This document shows positions 41,019 to 53,998 of a stretch of 64,000 nt of DNA, in pieces. Position numbers and translations under genes: made by a program. This DNA is from Physcomitrium patens (lineage: Eukaryota > Streptophyta > Bryopsida > Funariales > Funariaceae). Every line of letters begins with the position of its first letter. Position 1 is the stretch's first letter. The stretch is taken from positions 10,589,900-10,653,899 of the forward strand of contig NC_037256.1 in assembly GCF_000002425.4 (NCBI RefSeq). The letters are read 5' to 3'. The notes under the pieces were generated by a model. It saw only the letters and a program-made list of their open reading frames with translations. It had not been told where the DNA came from and made no database searches.

Positions 41019-41829
41019 AATACGGAAGTTTTACTCTATTTATACCTTGGCTGCCTTCCGAGAAAGTTCCTTCAACTTTGCACGGATCCTGGACACTCTC
41101 AAGAGATCATTCTTAGGTTCAAATCAAGGTCGATTTCACTGTTCATGTTCAGCAAACCTCTGGAAAATAAATCCTTCTCTTCGCATGTACAAAATTTTAA
41201 TATTTTCAAGTGGATTTTTTTTGAAATCTGTACCAATTTTCAGATGCACTCAATTCTACATCAAATGGCCTCTGGTTGTTTACGATTGAAATAGCATGTT
41301 CTTCCCTGTTTTAACAGTTCCCAGTACTTCAGTGTGCATCTTAAAACCCTCGTAAAAATTGTTAGTGAGACGTCACACTGTAGTAACGAGTGGTTAAATC
41401 TTCATCGAGGGTAATTTTTTCAGTGATACGATTATCTCTTGAATGCCCATGGCAGATCAAATTGGTCACGTTTTGAGTATGCAGGCTCTGTGCTTGATAC
41501 CTCCAGAAATCGGTGGAGATGATAATGTATGTTGCCAAAATGATGGAAGCATTTATTACACAGATGACTTACTGCAGCTGCCTTGGATTTTGACGTCAAG
41601 ACCTGCTCCGTCAACCTTGTGTCACATCAACCAAACTCTCCACCACTTGCTTTGTACACATCTAAAAACTTCGAATGTCCTCAAATATCCAATGAGGGCT
41701 TGGGATGAGATGATTCTAGGTTGTGAATTACTCCCAGTTGCTACGTAGAGATTTCCCAAACGTAGTAATTTGAACTATTCACAGACAAGGATCATACTTA
41801 TGCACTGCATCCAGTTGAATGTCTTTAAT
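41019..41829. other. RPT4 3' region
   Basis: This is probable 3' untranslated sequence and flank of RPT4. Open frames here (for example 41443-41748) have no recognisable domain. Composition is ordinary up to about 41830, where a very AT-rich block begins. Confidence 0.5.
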
Positions 41830-43044
41830 TAAAGGTCATTACGTTTTTTTAAGGTATAAGGATTAGAAAGTAAGATTTTTAACAAGCTAAGAATAATTAA
41901 ATGTAAAATTAGGATGATTTTTTTGCAACAATTCAAGTAAACAATGGTCCATTACTGTAATAATTCGATTCACCCAACTCTGGAGGAATATTTCTTTGTG
42001 CTAATAAAATTGAACAACTAGAAAATTTTGTGATGCTTAAGCCAAGGAAGTTGGATTAACAATAAACTAAAAATTATTGAATTTAGAGTAACAAAGCTAT
42101 AGCAACAATTGTTCAAATTTTATGCATGAAGTTAAATATTCATGAACAAAATATTGGATTCTTACTTACAAAGCTTAGACTTACTCCCTTCTAAGGTTAG
42201 AATAATAATATTTTTTAACGAATATTATATATTTTTTTCAATATCACTTCTTCTTCTTTATATTCTCATCTATTAGTTGCTTCTTTCTTCTTCTATAGTT
42301 ATTTAATTCTTATTAATGCTCTTTTTATGTTTTTTCTATGATAGATTATTACCTTGTATATCCCACTAAATCATCTTAATTATTGGATCTATTGACAATA
42401 ATATTCTAGTAATATTAAGATAAAAAAAATGTAAAGTTACAATATTTTTTTGGTTTTCTAAGTATTTATTAAGATTTCTCAATTGAAAAGATTCATTTAA
42501 GATGAAACATTATAAAATAAAGTCTTATTAAACATTGGAAATAATTATCCTAATTGATGTAGTATTTTTGTTTTTAATATTTTTTTAAAACCAATGTCTA
42601 AAATGGTTAGATACATATATATATATATATTATTAGAAATTTATACATAATAGTTAGTTAAAGAAGCATATAAAAAAGTAGTCATAATTTTGGACAATTT
42701 ATGCAAAGAATAATTTTATTAAAAGTAAATAAGGATTTATTGCAAGACTTTAAGTAAAGAATAATTGATTGACTTATATTGAAGAGGAAAATAATATCCA
42801 AGTTTAAGAATTGGTGTTAGAAAAATATAACTAAAAATTAAATTAAACCACAAAATCACAAAAAAAATCAATATCTAAATTATAAGATATATTAATAATA
42901 GTAAATAATAAATAAATAAATAAATAAATAAAGAAAAAGGATAAAAAAAATCTAATAATTGGTTTTCTTTAGATGATGTTTTTTTTATCTTGGTAAAAAT
43001 TCAATTCTAATTAAAATCCACTACTTGACTCAAAAGCTGAAATG

Positions 43045-43078
43045 CATATATCTATATATATATATATATATATATATA

Positions 43079-43118
<40 letters not shown>
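43045..43118. repeat. TA microsatellite
   Basis: A TA run of about 70 bases with two small interruptions. It produces a spurious Tyr-Ile open frame. Confidence 0.95.
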
Positions 43119-43124
<6 letters not shown>

Positions 43125-43979
43125 AGCATGAAATTGTAAAGAACATGTTACTAAATATCAACATTACAATTCAAGATTTTTATTTTAATAAAATAAATTC
43201 GTCTTATAATGTCTTGTTTTATTTTATTAAATTTCAATCTTCAATCTTAAATAATAAAACAAAAACCTTAAGATAACAGGAATAATTTAAGACATACTAC
43301 TAATTGTATTTAAAACTTTCATCTTTAATCTTATTATCTATTCTGCATTATAAATTGATGCATGTCATTTAATATTTTTTAAGTAAAGATACTTAAGTAT
43401 TAGATAAATGTAAGAATTAAGTTTATTTTATTTTATTTTATTTTATTTAAAGATAGAAGTAAATACATCAACAAAGTGATAAATTTTGACTTATGTGGCA
43501 ATATTATTAGATTAAAAATTTTACGTACAGTAAAACTTACTAAGTGAGTTTTTCAATTAAATATAAAATGATTTTAAGTTTTAATATTAAAAAACTTAAA
43601 ACATGTATATGATATTGGTTTTTATTTATTTAACGATGTTATAAAGCTCGACTTGAAACTAATAACTACTAATTACTACTAACAAAACCAATTTTTTTTT
43701 ATAATAAATAATTAATATACATAAATAATATATAAGATTTTTTTCAAGAAAAACATTAAAAAAATAAAAATATTCTATATAGATAATGAAATTCAAAAGA
43801 CATGATAAATTTAATATTTCAAAGAAAATGATTTATTTTATTTTATTTTTATTTTTTCACAATTGTATTACTAAGCTACAAAAAATTAAGATGATAGTAA
43901 ATAAGAAAAAAAATTGAATCAAAAAATGTTTTGAAATATTATCAAGCACAAACAATGCATCAAATAAAGTTTTTTGAAT

Positions 43980-46900
43980 TATACAAAATTTTAGTTTTGT
44001 TTAAAAAATCTAACATTCTTAAAACAAAATATATGTAAAACATGTGAAATTTAAGAAATATAATAATCTAAGATAGTTTTTTAAATAAGATATTTCAACT
44101 TATTTAACAAAGTCTCCAAGTTTAAGAAACATTACAAAATAAATGTTATTTTAGATTATATCTAAAATTATTTGATAAATTATCAAAGTTTGGTATTATT
44201 AAATTTTGGTATTATTATATATCAAGTCATTTTCCAAAAGATTATTTTATTGTTTTAGCTAAAAACAATTATCATTTAAAATAAAATAAAAATACATCTT
44301 TTATAATAAGAAGAATATGTATAATCTTCAATTCAAATAACAATGTTTCTACGACAAATTTGCCTAATTTTAAATTATTTTAGAGTATACTCAAACTTGA
44401 TTATTATAGTACTTTATATTTTACTCATTATTTAAAAAATAAAAGTTTTTGGTAAAATCATCAAATAAAAGTTTATCAGAGAAGAAGTTATTTGAAAAGT
44501 ATAATCATCAAATTAGATTATTTCAAATAATAAGATATTATTTGGCAAGGTTTCCAAATTAAAGAAATGTATAAAAAAAGATCTATGAAATACAATAACT
44601 TATTTTTAAAATAATTTTGAAAAAGGAATCTTTTGCTTAATCGATTTAATATATCAAATCATTTTAAAAATAAATATTTGCTAAATGTATTCATCAAGTT
44701 TATCAAAGTTATAATAGTATAATAATAAAATTTTATTTCTATAAAATAATTTAAAAAAAATTAATTTTCTAGTTCTTCAAAATTAAATTTAAAATAATAA
44801 AAATATTTTAAAAAATAAAACATAAAAAATAAATAATAAAAAATTAAAAATCCATTATTGTAAGCTTTCTAAGCCAAAATCATTTCTGAGCTTTAGTTCT
44901 ATAAAAGAAAATAGATTTGGGAATTTATTTTATAATTTTATAATTTTTGAGTAAAATGACCAATTAAATTAGAGAAGAAATATTTACCAAATTATTAGAA
45001 TAGCTTGTTAAGCTAAAACAATCTAATTATTTAAGTATTCTCAAAGAAGAATAAATAATTCCTTTGTCTAGTTTAAACAAGCACTTAATGTTTTAGTTTT
45101 AAAGAATTTAAGTTTGTCAATTTAATTTATAAGCTTATTAAACATAAAAAAGTATTTTAAATAAGTTATTTTAATAAATAAAAAAAATATAATTTATTTG
45201 GAAAGGTTGCTAAATTCAAGCATTAACTTTGATATAGTATTTCTATCAAAGATAAGTTTACCAATTTATTGGATAAGCTTCTCAAGCTTTAGAATAATTA
45301 AAAAGTAGTAATTTTTTCTAATTTATTTAGAAAGGCTATCAAATTTAAATAATTATCCAAATTAAAGCTTGTTATAGAATAAAATTTTGCTAATTTATTT
45401 GGCAATCAAATTTAATCTAAGCAACCACCTATATGAGGTTCTTCTAAAACCAATAAGTTTGTCTATGCATTACATAAGTTTGTCAAGCTTGAAAAACTAT
45501 ACAAATAAAGTACTATTAAAGAAGAAAGATTTGCTAAGTTATTTGGTAAAATTATAAATCTTAACTTATCTTTCAAATATAGTTATTCTAAAAAATATAA
45601 GTTTGTCTAATTATTGCATAAGCTGATCAAAGTTTGTAAATCACTCAAATTATGTATTTCCAAGACAAAGAGATTTATAAATTTATTTTGCAAGATTGTT
45701 GAGCTTGAATAACCATCCAAATTAAGGCTTCTTATAGAAGAAAAAATTACAATATATTTTGCAAACTTATTGAGTTTAATCAAGCACTTAAATTAAGATT
45801 TTTTCAAATATATATTTTTTTAATCTACTTAATTTTATAAAATTCTCAAGCTTAAAAAAGTAATTAATTAAATTTATTTTTTTAAAAAAAATTATTTTTA
45901 TTTTTATTTAGCTAACTTTTCAAACTTAACCAACAATTAAAGTTAATTCTTTTCAAAGACGAAAGATGTATCAAACCATTAAGCAAGTTTTTCAAGCTTG
46001 AGCAACCATCTAAATTAAATCCTTCTAAAGAAGATAATTTTTTTAGTTTATAAGTTAAGCTTGTTAAGCTTAAGTAATCATCTAAATCAATTCATTTAAA
46101 AAAATATATTTTTTACTTTTTTCAAGCTTAATAAATTAAACTCTTTTAAATTTATTACTATTGATTCTTCAAATACTTTCCAAAAATCTCCATTACATAT
46201 TAAAAATGATGACTCTATTTTTCTATTATACATAATATAATATAAGATTATTTCTAATAATAAAACTTAAATTTTTACAAGTTAAAACAGATATTTTTTT
46301 TATTATTTTATATATATTTTTTACTAAATTTTTGTAATAATTCTATATGAATATTTCTAGAAGATAAAATGGTAATTTTTTAATATACTTTTTGTACATA
46401 TTATCATTATAATTAATTTCAAATATTTAATAATAAAAAATAATAGTAATATATTTAAGTACTTAAAATACTTATATTTCTAAAATTATTTTTCACTACA
46501 ATATAAAAATTAAAAATTAAAATATATTCTAATATGTTATACTTAGATTGATTTATTTATTCAGTTATTATTAATAACATCATATATTTCCTTCTAACTT
46601 TGTAAAAACATTACACATATTCATAATTCATTAATTGATAACATGTTTATATTCCACATTTGTATGCGTCTAGATTCTTCTTAGCTTTTAACAAAACTTC
46701 AACTTATATCTCATAGTTAATCATTTATTTTTATTGCTTCATATTTCTCTAATTTTATCATTGATTAATAAACCAACATATATAAAATATTGTATATATC
46801 TTGCTTTATTTATTTATTTATTCATATCTATATTTGTAATATATTTTTTAAAAATTTTTGAAGCATCAAAGCTTTTTTTTAGAAGTTTTCAAATCTTACA

Positions 46901-47449
46901 ATTACTATTATCTTTTTCTCCAATTTAAATTTCTTTCTATTTTAAAATTAAGTAGAATTTTTTTCCACATCTTAACTGCTTTTCTTGTTCTTAGAATGAG
47001 CGTATAAATATTAAACATAAAAGAAATTTATTACAATATTTTACAATTTGTTTGCTAACTTCAAGAAGGTCTTTAGATAATTTATTATCATTCATATAAA
47101 ATAAGCTTTAAACAACTTCAAACTTATATCTTTATCATATTCTTTTATGTCTAATTTATAAGTCTTTCTAGAGCAGTCTTTTAGCACCTTCTAATTTTGA
47201 ATTGTTTCAATTAATATGCTATCATTTTAGAATATAAAACATCCATAGATACAATATCATTAATTTGACTTTTATTCTTCACATCATCTAAAACCATGAT
47301 AAATTTCTTCTTCACCAATAATCCTTTCATTAATATTTATGTTTCTTCTACATGTTTTGGTCTTGATTCAACATTACATTGTTTCAACATCTTATAAATT
47401 GTTGATAAACTAATATCTTTACTTTGAATACTTTCAACAAAGTATAATA

Positions 47450-47491
<42 letters not shown>

Positions 47492-47700
47492 CAAGTCATA
47501 AAATATGGTCTTTACTAATATAGTCTTTTCTATTACATTTATGTCAACAAAACATAATGCCATCATTCCTTCGTTGCATAGTTGTTTGATATTCAATACA
47601 TGTTGTTCTATACCTATTAATTTGTCTCTATTTTTAATTATGTATTTAAAGAATCTTATCATAAAGTTAGTAAAAGAAAAAAATCTAATTATTAATTCTA
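43980..47700 (-). pseudogene. Decayed NBS-LRR (NLR) disease-resistance gene
   Basis: On the minus strand, NLR parts occur in order. Near 47540-47640 is the start of an NB-ARC domain: GIEQHVLNIKQLC, followed by a decayed P-loop ending EKTILVKTIF. Kinase-2 reads KKKFIMVLDDVKN near 47280-47320. The ARC region has LSKDLLEVSKQIVKYC followed by a decayed GLPLA box near 47020-47080. From about 46090 down to 45200 runs a leucine-rich repeat array with about 24-residue spacing (LSSLEGFNLDGCSSLKNL, LIHLSSLKRINF, PNNLANLSSLIVLYL); weaker repeats may reach about 44000. Many stops and frame changes occur throughout. A TA microsatellite (47455-47489) has grown inside the NB-ARC part. Intact relatives are intracellular immune receptors. 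The LRR wording resembles the LTSLPNELGNLTSL type frequent in mosses. No amino-terminal domain was identified. Confidence 0.8.
47455..47489. repeat. TA microsatellite inside the NLR pseudogene
   Basis: A TA run of about 35 bases sits just after the decayed P-loop region. It must have expanded after the gene stopped being maintained. Confidence 0.95.
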
Positions 47701-49154
47701 ATAAAGTATTTTAATTGCATGTTTATATTTTAATAATAAACTATCATTAAATAATTCATGAATAAATATAAACATCATGAAATCACTCTAATCATCTTAA
47801 GATATGCATCAAACAAACTTTGTAGCATGAGATTTATCAATATACCATCAACATTTCTATCTTTTGATTTATTCTTTTCACAATTTTCTTTCTTAAATGC
47901 TCTAAAATAAGGTGTTTGGACTACATCAATTTCTATCAAGTATTTCTTCTTCAATGTTGTGAGTCTCTTATAAATATTTCTTAAACTTGGTTTAGCTACA
48001 TTTATTCTTCTATTACTATTATACTTTCTTGTGTTATTTCACAATTTATTTTTCATTCAAAGTCTAACTAATATTTGGTATTAAAATATATTTAGATCAT
48101 TTCATTAAGGTGTTGCTTGTTAGAGGCTAAGTCTTTCTTAATTGTTACAATATATTTATTAAAATGTTATTTTCTTGTATTTAAGAAATTCTTAATTTGT
48201 TCTTTTATTTAATAAGATGAATTAGCCTTAAAAACTTTAACTTTGGTGCAAAGTTAAATAAGTTTTATAAATTTATCTTTTGCTTTTGAGATGGGACATT
48301 ATAGCCTTATTTTAATATCTTGTAGAGTTGTCAAAATTTAGTTAATATTAGTTGTAGTAACACACTTTAGTTTTTTGGTAGTATGCAGCACCTTATTGGT
48401 ATTCTTTTTGGAAGATTTAAAGATCATGCTAGTATCTATTCTTATGCTACTAATTTCTTAAGAACATTCATATTATATTTTTTCTTTAGAACTTGTTAAT
48501 TTGTTATAAACTATTTTTGATGGATTCTTCAAGGCTCCTTCATTTCTTATCTTTGTTTAAATATGGTTGCTTCCACATCAAATGACTTTGCATATTTGTT
48601 GTTTTTATTGCCTTTAAATCTTTAATATATTTTACTTATTTTGGTCATGATTTAACTTTACATTTGATGTTGTTTATTTAGATTTATGAGTCTTCAACTT
48701 GAGGTACAAATTTGATGATTCCTTTTGTGACAATGATTGATTTTTTAAACTTTTATTACATAAATGATGCACCATTATATAGCTTCTTGTTCCTATTTTT
48801 CTTCTTTTTCTTTTTTCTTTTGGTAGTAGTAGAGAAGTGCCAAGAAATGGACTACTTGACTCAAGAAATTAATAGACAAGCATGCCCAATGAGCCAACAA
48901 CATTTTCATTGCAATTATTATGATTGACTAGTATAAATCAAGTCTTCTTGTTGTAATAAGTCTTATGTAAAGAATAAATAGCTTTTGTTTGCTACTCTTT
49001 TGACTAATTTCTCTTAGAGCTACCATATTCACAAGTTTTAAGATTTGACCAATCAAAGTGTCTATCTTTAAATAAGAATACTTTAAATTTCTTTTAGTTA
49101 AAAAACTATTTTTTAAACATAGAATTCACTATTTTAAATTATTATTTTTTTAAA

Positions 49155-49157
49155 TAA

Positions 49158-49190
<33 letters not shown>
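49155..49190. repeat. TA microsatellite
   Basis: An uninterrupted TA run of about 36 bases near the end of the second AT-rich block. Confidence 0.9.
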
Positions 49191-49191
<1 letters not shown>

Positions 49192-49375
49192 CCACTTAAA
49201 AATTTAATATTCAAATTTTATTTTTATAATTCATTGTAGAAGATTCATAAAACAAAACTAATGCCTCTCTTTACCACTTAAAACATCCTATAGAATAAAT
49301 ACAAATAATAATCATTTTCAAATCATCCCAATATATTTCATTAAACAAATTTCAAGCTTTAAGAAAGTGCCTTCA

Positions 49376-49378
<3 letters not shown>

Positions 49379-49406
<28 letters not shown>

Positions 49407-49468
49407 TGAGTTTTTCTATATATATATATATATATTGAGTTTTTCTCTATATATATATATATATATAT
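49379..49468. repeat. Compound TA repeat with TTGAGTTTTTCT spacer
   Basis: Three TA runs are separated by two copies of TTGAGTTTTTCT. The whole unit of TA run plus spacer has therefore been duplicated. Confidence 0.9.
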
Positions 49469-49500
49469 GCATACATACAAATACATTACAATTTATGTCT

Positions 49501-50439
49501 TTTCTGCAAGTTGTGTGAGGCTTTCAGCTAGTTAACTAATTCTTGGAGCTTGGCCAATGAGAAAACTTCTATATGTCTTCCTCTTGTAACTAACTAAGCT
49601 TCCTTATTATAATACAGATAGCATTGCGCCATCACATTCTACCCCCAAAGGGAGAGATGGATGTACAGTGGGATGTTACCCCTGGTTGCTATTTGCGCCT
49701 GAACCCATCAACCCATCTACCCATTTATTTTAAATCCAAGCGGAGATTCCGAGATTCCTGTGCACCCAGTTGGCTCTTCCACTCCGAGTACTTCGTGGAC
49801 TCGGCAACCCAAACATTCAGAGACAGACAGACAAAGCAAAGACAGGCATATACCCACTCAGGAAATCCTTACTATCCCTTGTGGAGAATCCTGCGAGCTC
49901 TCCAGTGAAGGAAACACTCTTCATTCTCATCAACAAAAGCAAAGGTAGGCGAGGAAGGCTTGGGTGGTGTTCAGAGACAGGGATCCAGCTCGAAGGTGGG
50001 CACATCTAGTGATGAAAGCCTTCCCCACTTTGTTGAGAGTTGAAGTGGTGCGTTTTGGGATTCGCTGTGAATTACGTATAAAAAACGGTGCCGCAGACCT
50101 TGTGTGAATATAGAATTGGGTCTGGAACTGGTTGGGTTGGAACCTAGGTGGAGACCGTGCAGCTCGTCAGTGCTATGCACGAGGACGACGGCGGTGGCTA
50201 GATGGAGAATCACCATTATGACTTTGCCATGTGGTTTTGTTTAGGTTTCGCTTGCATCGACACAAACATAATCGAGTTTAGTCTATTGGGTAGTTTTGTA
50301 AAGGGGAGATGCACATTGTGGAGAGTAAATGATCGTGCTGTGTTTGAGCCGAATCTGCATGACTGGTACTTCTATGGTTGTGATTGGAAACGTGAGATAT
50401 TGCAATCGTGGTGTTATGTAGAAGGGAGGACAATTGAAG
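49501..50439. other. Upstream region of the lipid kinase gene
   Basis: Composition is ordinary. It probably holds the promoter, the 5' untranslated region and a missing first coding exon of the kinase gene. The open frame beginning at ATG 50202 is in a different frame from the conserved exon and does not resemble the family. Confidence 0.5.
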
Positions 50440-52689
50440 CAAGCTGGATCTTCGGCTTCTGCATCCGATTTCGGACGCACTTGCGAGTGCGTCTCGGGAC
50501 TATGTGTTCGTGGTGAATCCCAGTGGTACGTGTTGTCGTCACCGTGTTGTGCCGCCTCGCTTTGTGATGGTACAGGAGGGACAGTGTGACAGAGCCTCCT
50601 GGGTCTGGTTGTGATGTAGGCGCCAATGGGCGGACTGGACAGCAATGGAAGAGAATGCTCCCGGACTTGAGTTCACGTCTTGGTAGACAGTGTAATGTAC
50701 GCACCGCTTGTCTGAATCAAATCTCGTCTTATTATATGTGTTTCTCGAATTGGATTTATCTGAGACAGTTGGCACTTCACTAAGTCAATCACTTCCAGGA
50801 AAACTTATTCGCTGTGAGTGTGGTCTTGTTCGAAGTTGGAGGAGGATAGTGAAAAATTGCCTATTTTTTGAATTCGATGCAGTGATTCGAATCTTGAGAC
50901 TTGCGAAGGATTAGGGTTCTCCGGTTGTTTCAGAAGCATTGCCATTCAGACTTGTTGATGATCCCATTGCCCTTGGCAGATTCGCGAGGAGCTTACGACT
51001 GGCCCTCTCCATGCAATTGAAATTGCAAGGGAGGTGCGCACTCTAATTATTATTGTCCACTTTGTTCTGATTCACGGGTTCTGATATAAAACTTCTCCTC
51101 ATTTTACATGGCATTTTGGAGAGTGTGTGTGTGTGTGTGCGCGCGCGCGCCAATCTTCTCCTCTTTGGTCGGAACATGCTTTTTTATTCTTTTATTTTTA
51201 TTTTTTATACTTTGAGTGAGGAGTATCATTTTTCTATAAACGGACATCTTCTCAGTATTGCTGCTATGTCTTTATCAGGCTGTCCGTGATGGAGCTGCAG
51301 CTGTGATTGCCGTAGGAGGGGACGGCACACTGCACGAGGTCTTGCTGACTAAACCAACTTCCACCTATTTTATAATTGCTTATCGTTTTGTTATGCCTTT
51401 GCTTAAGTTGAGGATGAGCAATGTAGCATTTGCGAATTATGAAATTGCCTCCTCATGTGGGGTGCTGACTATGCTCTATATTTGAGTAGGTGCTCAATGG
51501 GTTCTTTGAAGATGGGAAGTTGGTCCAATCTCGTGAACTTCATCCTGGGCCGCCGACGGCCCTTGGGGTACTAATACTCGATCCATTTGATCATTCGAGA
51601 TTCCATTGGTAATGGTTTTCGTGCACGTAGTTCTGCTCCATATGCTGAGATATGTAGTGAAGCTTTTTTAGCACCGAATATCATCGCACCGTCTTTGACA
51701 GGTAGCGACGAGCATTTACCTTATGTTTGCTTTGTGGTCAGGAAGAACATGAATGAATAGAGTAGGCTACTTGACCTTATATCGGATTTTTTCTAAGGTT
51801 CTCAGTGCTGGTTGTTACTTTATGACAGCTGATTCCAATGGGTACTGGCTCCGACCTTGCGCGTCATTTCCGCTGGTCAGTGTCAGAACTGTAGCCCATC
51901 AGTGACCTAGTAGTTGTGTAGTTTCAACCTGAGTGATCTCTCACCATTCCATACAAGTTCAAAATCTTTTGCTTTTCAAGATTTCTACAGCCAGTGTCAG
52001 TCCTCTGCATCATTGGGTTGACGTGTTGGAGGAGAGTGCCAGTTGAATATTCGTTCTGTATTACTGCAAGATATAGGTATCGCTTTCAGTTCCTGGTGTT
52101 GAATTTAACGTGAATATTCGGTCACGTGGTTGGCTTGTTTGCGCAGGAAATTGAATGACAAATACCAAGCTATTGATCGTCTTGTCAAAGGTGAGTTTCT
52201 AATTTGTTATGAATCATACGACATTCTCAAACACTGAATAAATTCTCCTCTTTTGCGGTATCCTTTTTCTTTTCTTTTCTGTTCCTTTCTTTTGCTTTTT
52301 CTTTTCTTTCATTCATTTTTCGTCTTTTGTTTTTTTATATATCATCATCATCATCATCATCATCATTCATTTATTTACCAATTGCGCTGATGCAGGTCAG
52401 AAGCGGAGGATTGATGTGGGTAGAGTGCAATTACCTGAGGACAGAATCGATCGATATTTCCTTAATGTGGCCAGTCTCCATTTGTAAGTCAGATGTGACT
52501 CGATATGCCGATGCTTGTGGAGCTGGGGTGATCGACTGCCATGTACTGATATTACTTTCTGTTGTTCATAGTGTCATTAGCTATGTAATTGAGAGGACCC
52601 AATTGTCTGGAATTATGTGAACTTGTTACGAACCTGTTAAATTATGAAATAGACATTCGTAATGGACATATATATATATATATATATAT

Positions 52690-52734
<45 letters not shown>

Positions 52735-53945
52735 GAGAGATAGAGGTCGAGAGCAAGAACCTAATTAATATCTATTGTTATCAATTTAAGTAGATTGAAA
52801 GCTAGGTTATGTTTTAAGATTTTTGTGACCGTTTGTAGGAGTGCGAAGGCAGGCCATATTGCGGCCATGTACAAAAAGCTAGGCAACTTCTGTTATGTTC
52901 TTGGAGCACTTAAGGCCTTCCGGGCTCACGAGGATCGGGACCTGAGGATGAGGGTGAGATATTGGCAGACCTAACTTTCATTTGCGTGAATGGACTTATT
53001 TGCTAGGCTACCGCACTGGTTTAATCGGAGTATAAAAGTGCCCCTTTTTACGTCAAATAATTAAAGCTGCTGGGTCCCGCTGATCATTTCTAGTATTCCT
53101 TTATAGTCGACGTGCTTGTTACAATATTATGATCAACACACGTCACGACACTGATGCGCATTCAATACTGCTTAATATGTGAGGATTTTTGGACATGTTT
53201 GTTATTTTCCAGATAAATGGGGGTCCATGGACTGTAGTTCCGAAAGTCACAGCTGCGTGTGTTGGGAATGCCAAGTATTTTGGTGGAGGAATGAAGATCG
53301 CACCCACTGCTGACCCCTTCGATGGGAGTTTGGAGGTGAGAATGCATTTTACCAAGGATTTAGGCCGGTACTGTGAGCAATCATGAATTCATCACACAAA
53401 AGTCAGCGTCTTCTGTTCAAGGATACTTGTAGCTAATCTCTTTCTTCATTGTATAAAAGTGCAGTACATGCCATCAGGTGAACATACTGACTGTTTCCTT
53501 GAGATGAAATTTGAAGGCTTAGCATAAGCATTTATATTCCTGTGATCGTGGTTTATTATAGGTGGTATCGCTGGCGGATTATAAGTGGTATGATTTCGTT
53601 TTGAAGATGCATATGTTGTATCAAGGCACTCACGTGCATCTGGACAAGGTCACCACAACTAGGTACTCAGTTTGCAAGCTTTCTATCACATTATGCTGGT
53701 TATGGTTTTGCAATAACAGCCAGCAGTTGAGCTTTCCAGTTTCATCTATTTGGAATTATGTGAAAGAGTGGCTTATAACGCTGGTAATTTTCATGAATCT
53801 TGGCAGTGTTCACACCTTCGAGGTGGAGGAGATAGAGTACCAATCCAGACGGGAAGATGTGTTTGTGCAAGCTGATGGCGAACACCTAGGTTTCCTTCCT
53901 GCAAAATTTTCGATCTTACCTGAACAATTAAACTTCATTCTCTAA
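50440..53945 (+). CDS. Sphingoid long-chain-base / diacylglycerol kinase-like protein (LCBK2 type, At2g46090-like)
   Basis: Twelve exons were traced: ~50440-50525, 50620-50696, 50980-51033, 51279-51338, 51490-51567, 51829-51875, 52147-52190, 52396-52483, 52839-52953, 53213-53335, 53562-53662 and 53807-53945 (stop). All internal junctions keep the frame, giving about 335 residues. The family phosphorylates sphingoid bases or related lipids with ATP. Conserved parts: [11 protein letters not shown] and [10 protein letters not shown] (exons 1-2), the nucleotide-binding/catalytic GGDGTLHE (exon 4, 51315-51338), [17 protein letters not shown] (exon 6), [40 protein letters not shown] (exon 10), [17 protein letters not shown], and [10 protein letters not shown] near the end. 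The start codon is not found: exon 1 has an in-frame stop just upstream (50435) and no Met, so a first exon lies further upstream. The gene otherwise looks intact. Exact lipid substrate is uncertain. Confidence 0.92.
51123..51151. repeat. Alternating (TG)n(CG)n tract
   Basis: About 28 bases of strict purine-pyrimidine alternation, TG repeats followed by CG repeats, in intron 3 of the lipid kinase gene. Such tracts can adopt the Z-DNA form under negative supercoiling. Whether this one does is not known. Confidence 0.9.
52342..52367. repeat. ATC trinucleotide repeat in intron
   Basis: About nine ATC units in intron 7 of the lipid kinase, preceded by a pyrimidine-rich TTTTC-like stretch (52262-52325) and followed about 30 bases later by the exon 8 acceptor. 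Confidence 0.9.
52668..52745. repeat. TA and GA microsatellites in intron
   Basis: A TA run is joined to a GA run of about 45 bases, in intron 8 of the lipid kinase. Confidence 0.95.
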
Positions 53946-53974
53946 CGCAATTGACTGACCAGATTCATCTTTTT

Positions 53975-53998
53975 CTAAGGGGAAAAAATTCCCCTTAG
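53975..53998. repeat. Perfect 10-bp hairpin after the kinase stop codon
   Basis: Arms of 10 bases (53975-53984 and 53989-53998) are perfectly complementary around a 4-base A loop, 29 bases after the stop codon and so probably in the 3' untranslated region. It resembles a bacterial-style stem but has no known terminator role in plants. Confidence 0.85.

Larger units (their letters stand above)
41830..49500. repeat. Second AT-rich block
   Basis: About 7.7 kb of strongly AT-rich DNA with many TA microsatellites. The only recognisable content is the NBS-LRR pseudogene on the minus strand. In 41830-43980 and 47700-49380 I see no gene or named element. The change in composition at both ends is abrupt. 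Decay of silenced, cytosine-methylated DNA would explain it, but this is inference. Confidence 0.75.

Noticed and set aside
43025-43276. Open frame with long Tyr-Ile repeats
   Set aside because: This is a by-product of a TA microsatellite.
50202-50516. Open frame with ATG at 50202 as start of the lipid kinase
   Set aside because: It is in a different frame from the conserved exon, and its peptide has no similarity to the kinase amino terminus.
53143-53355. Minus-strand open frames over the kinase exon 10
   Set aside because: They are shadows of the real plus-strand exon.
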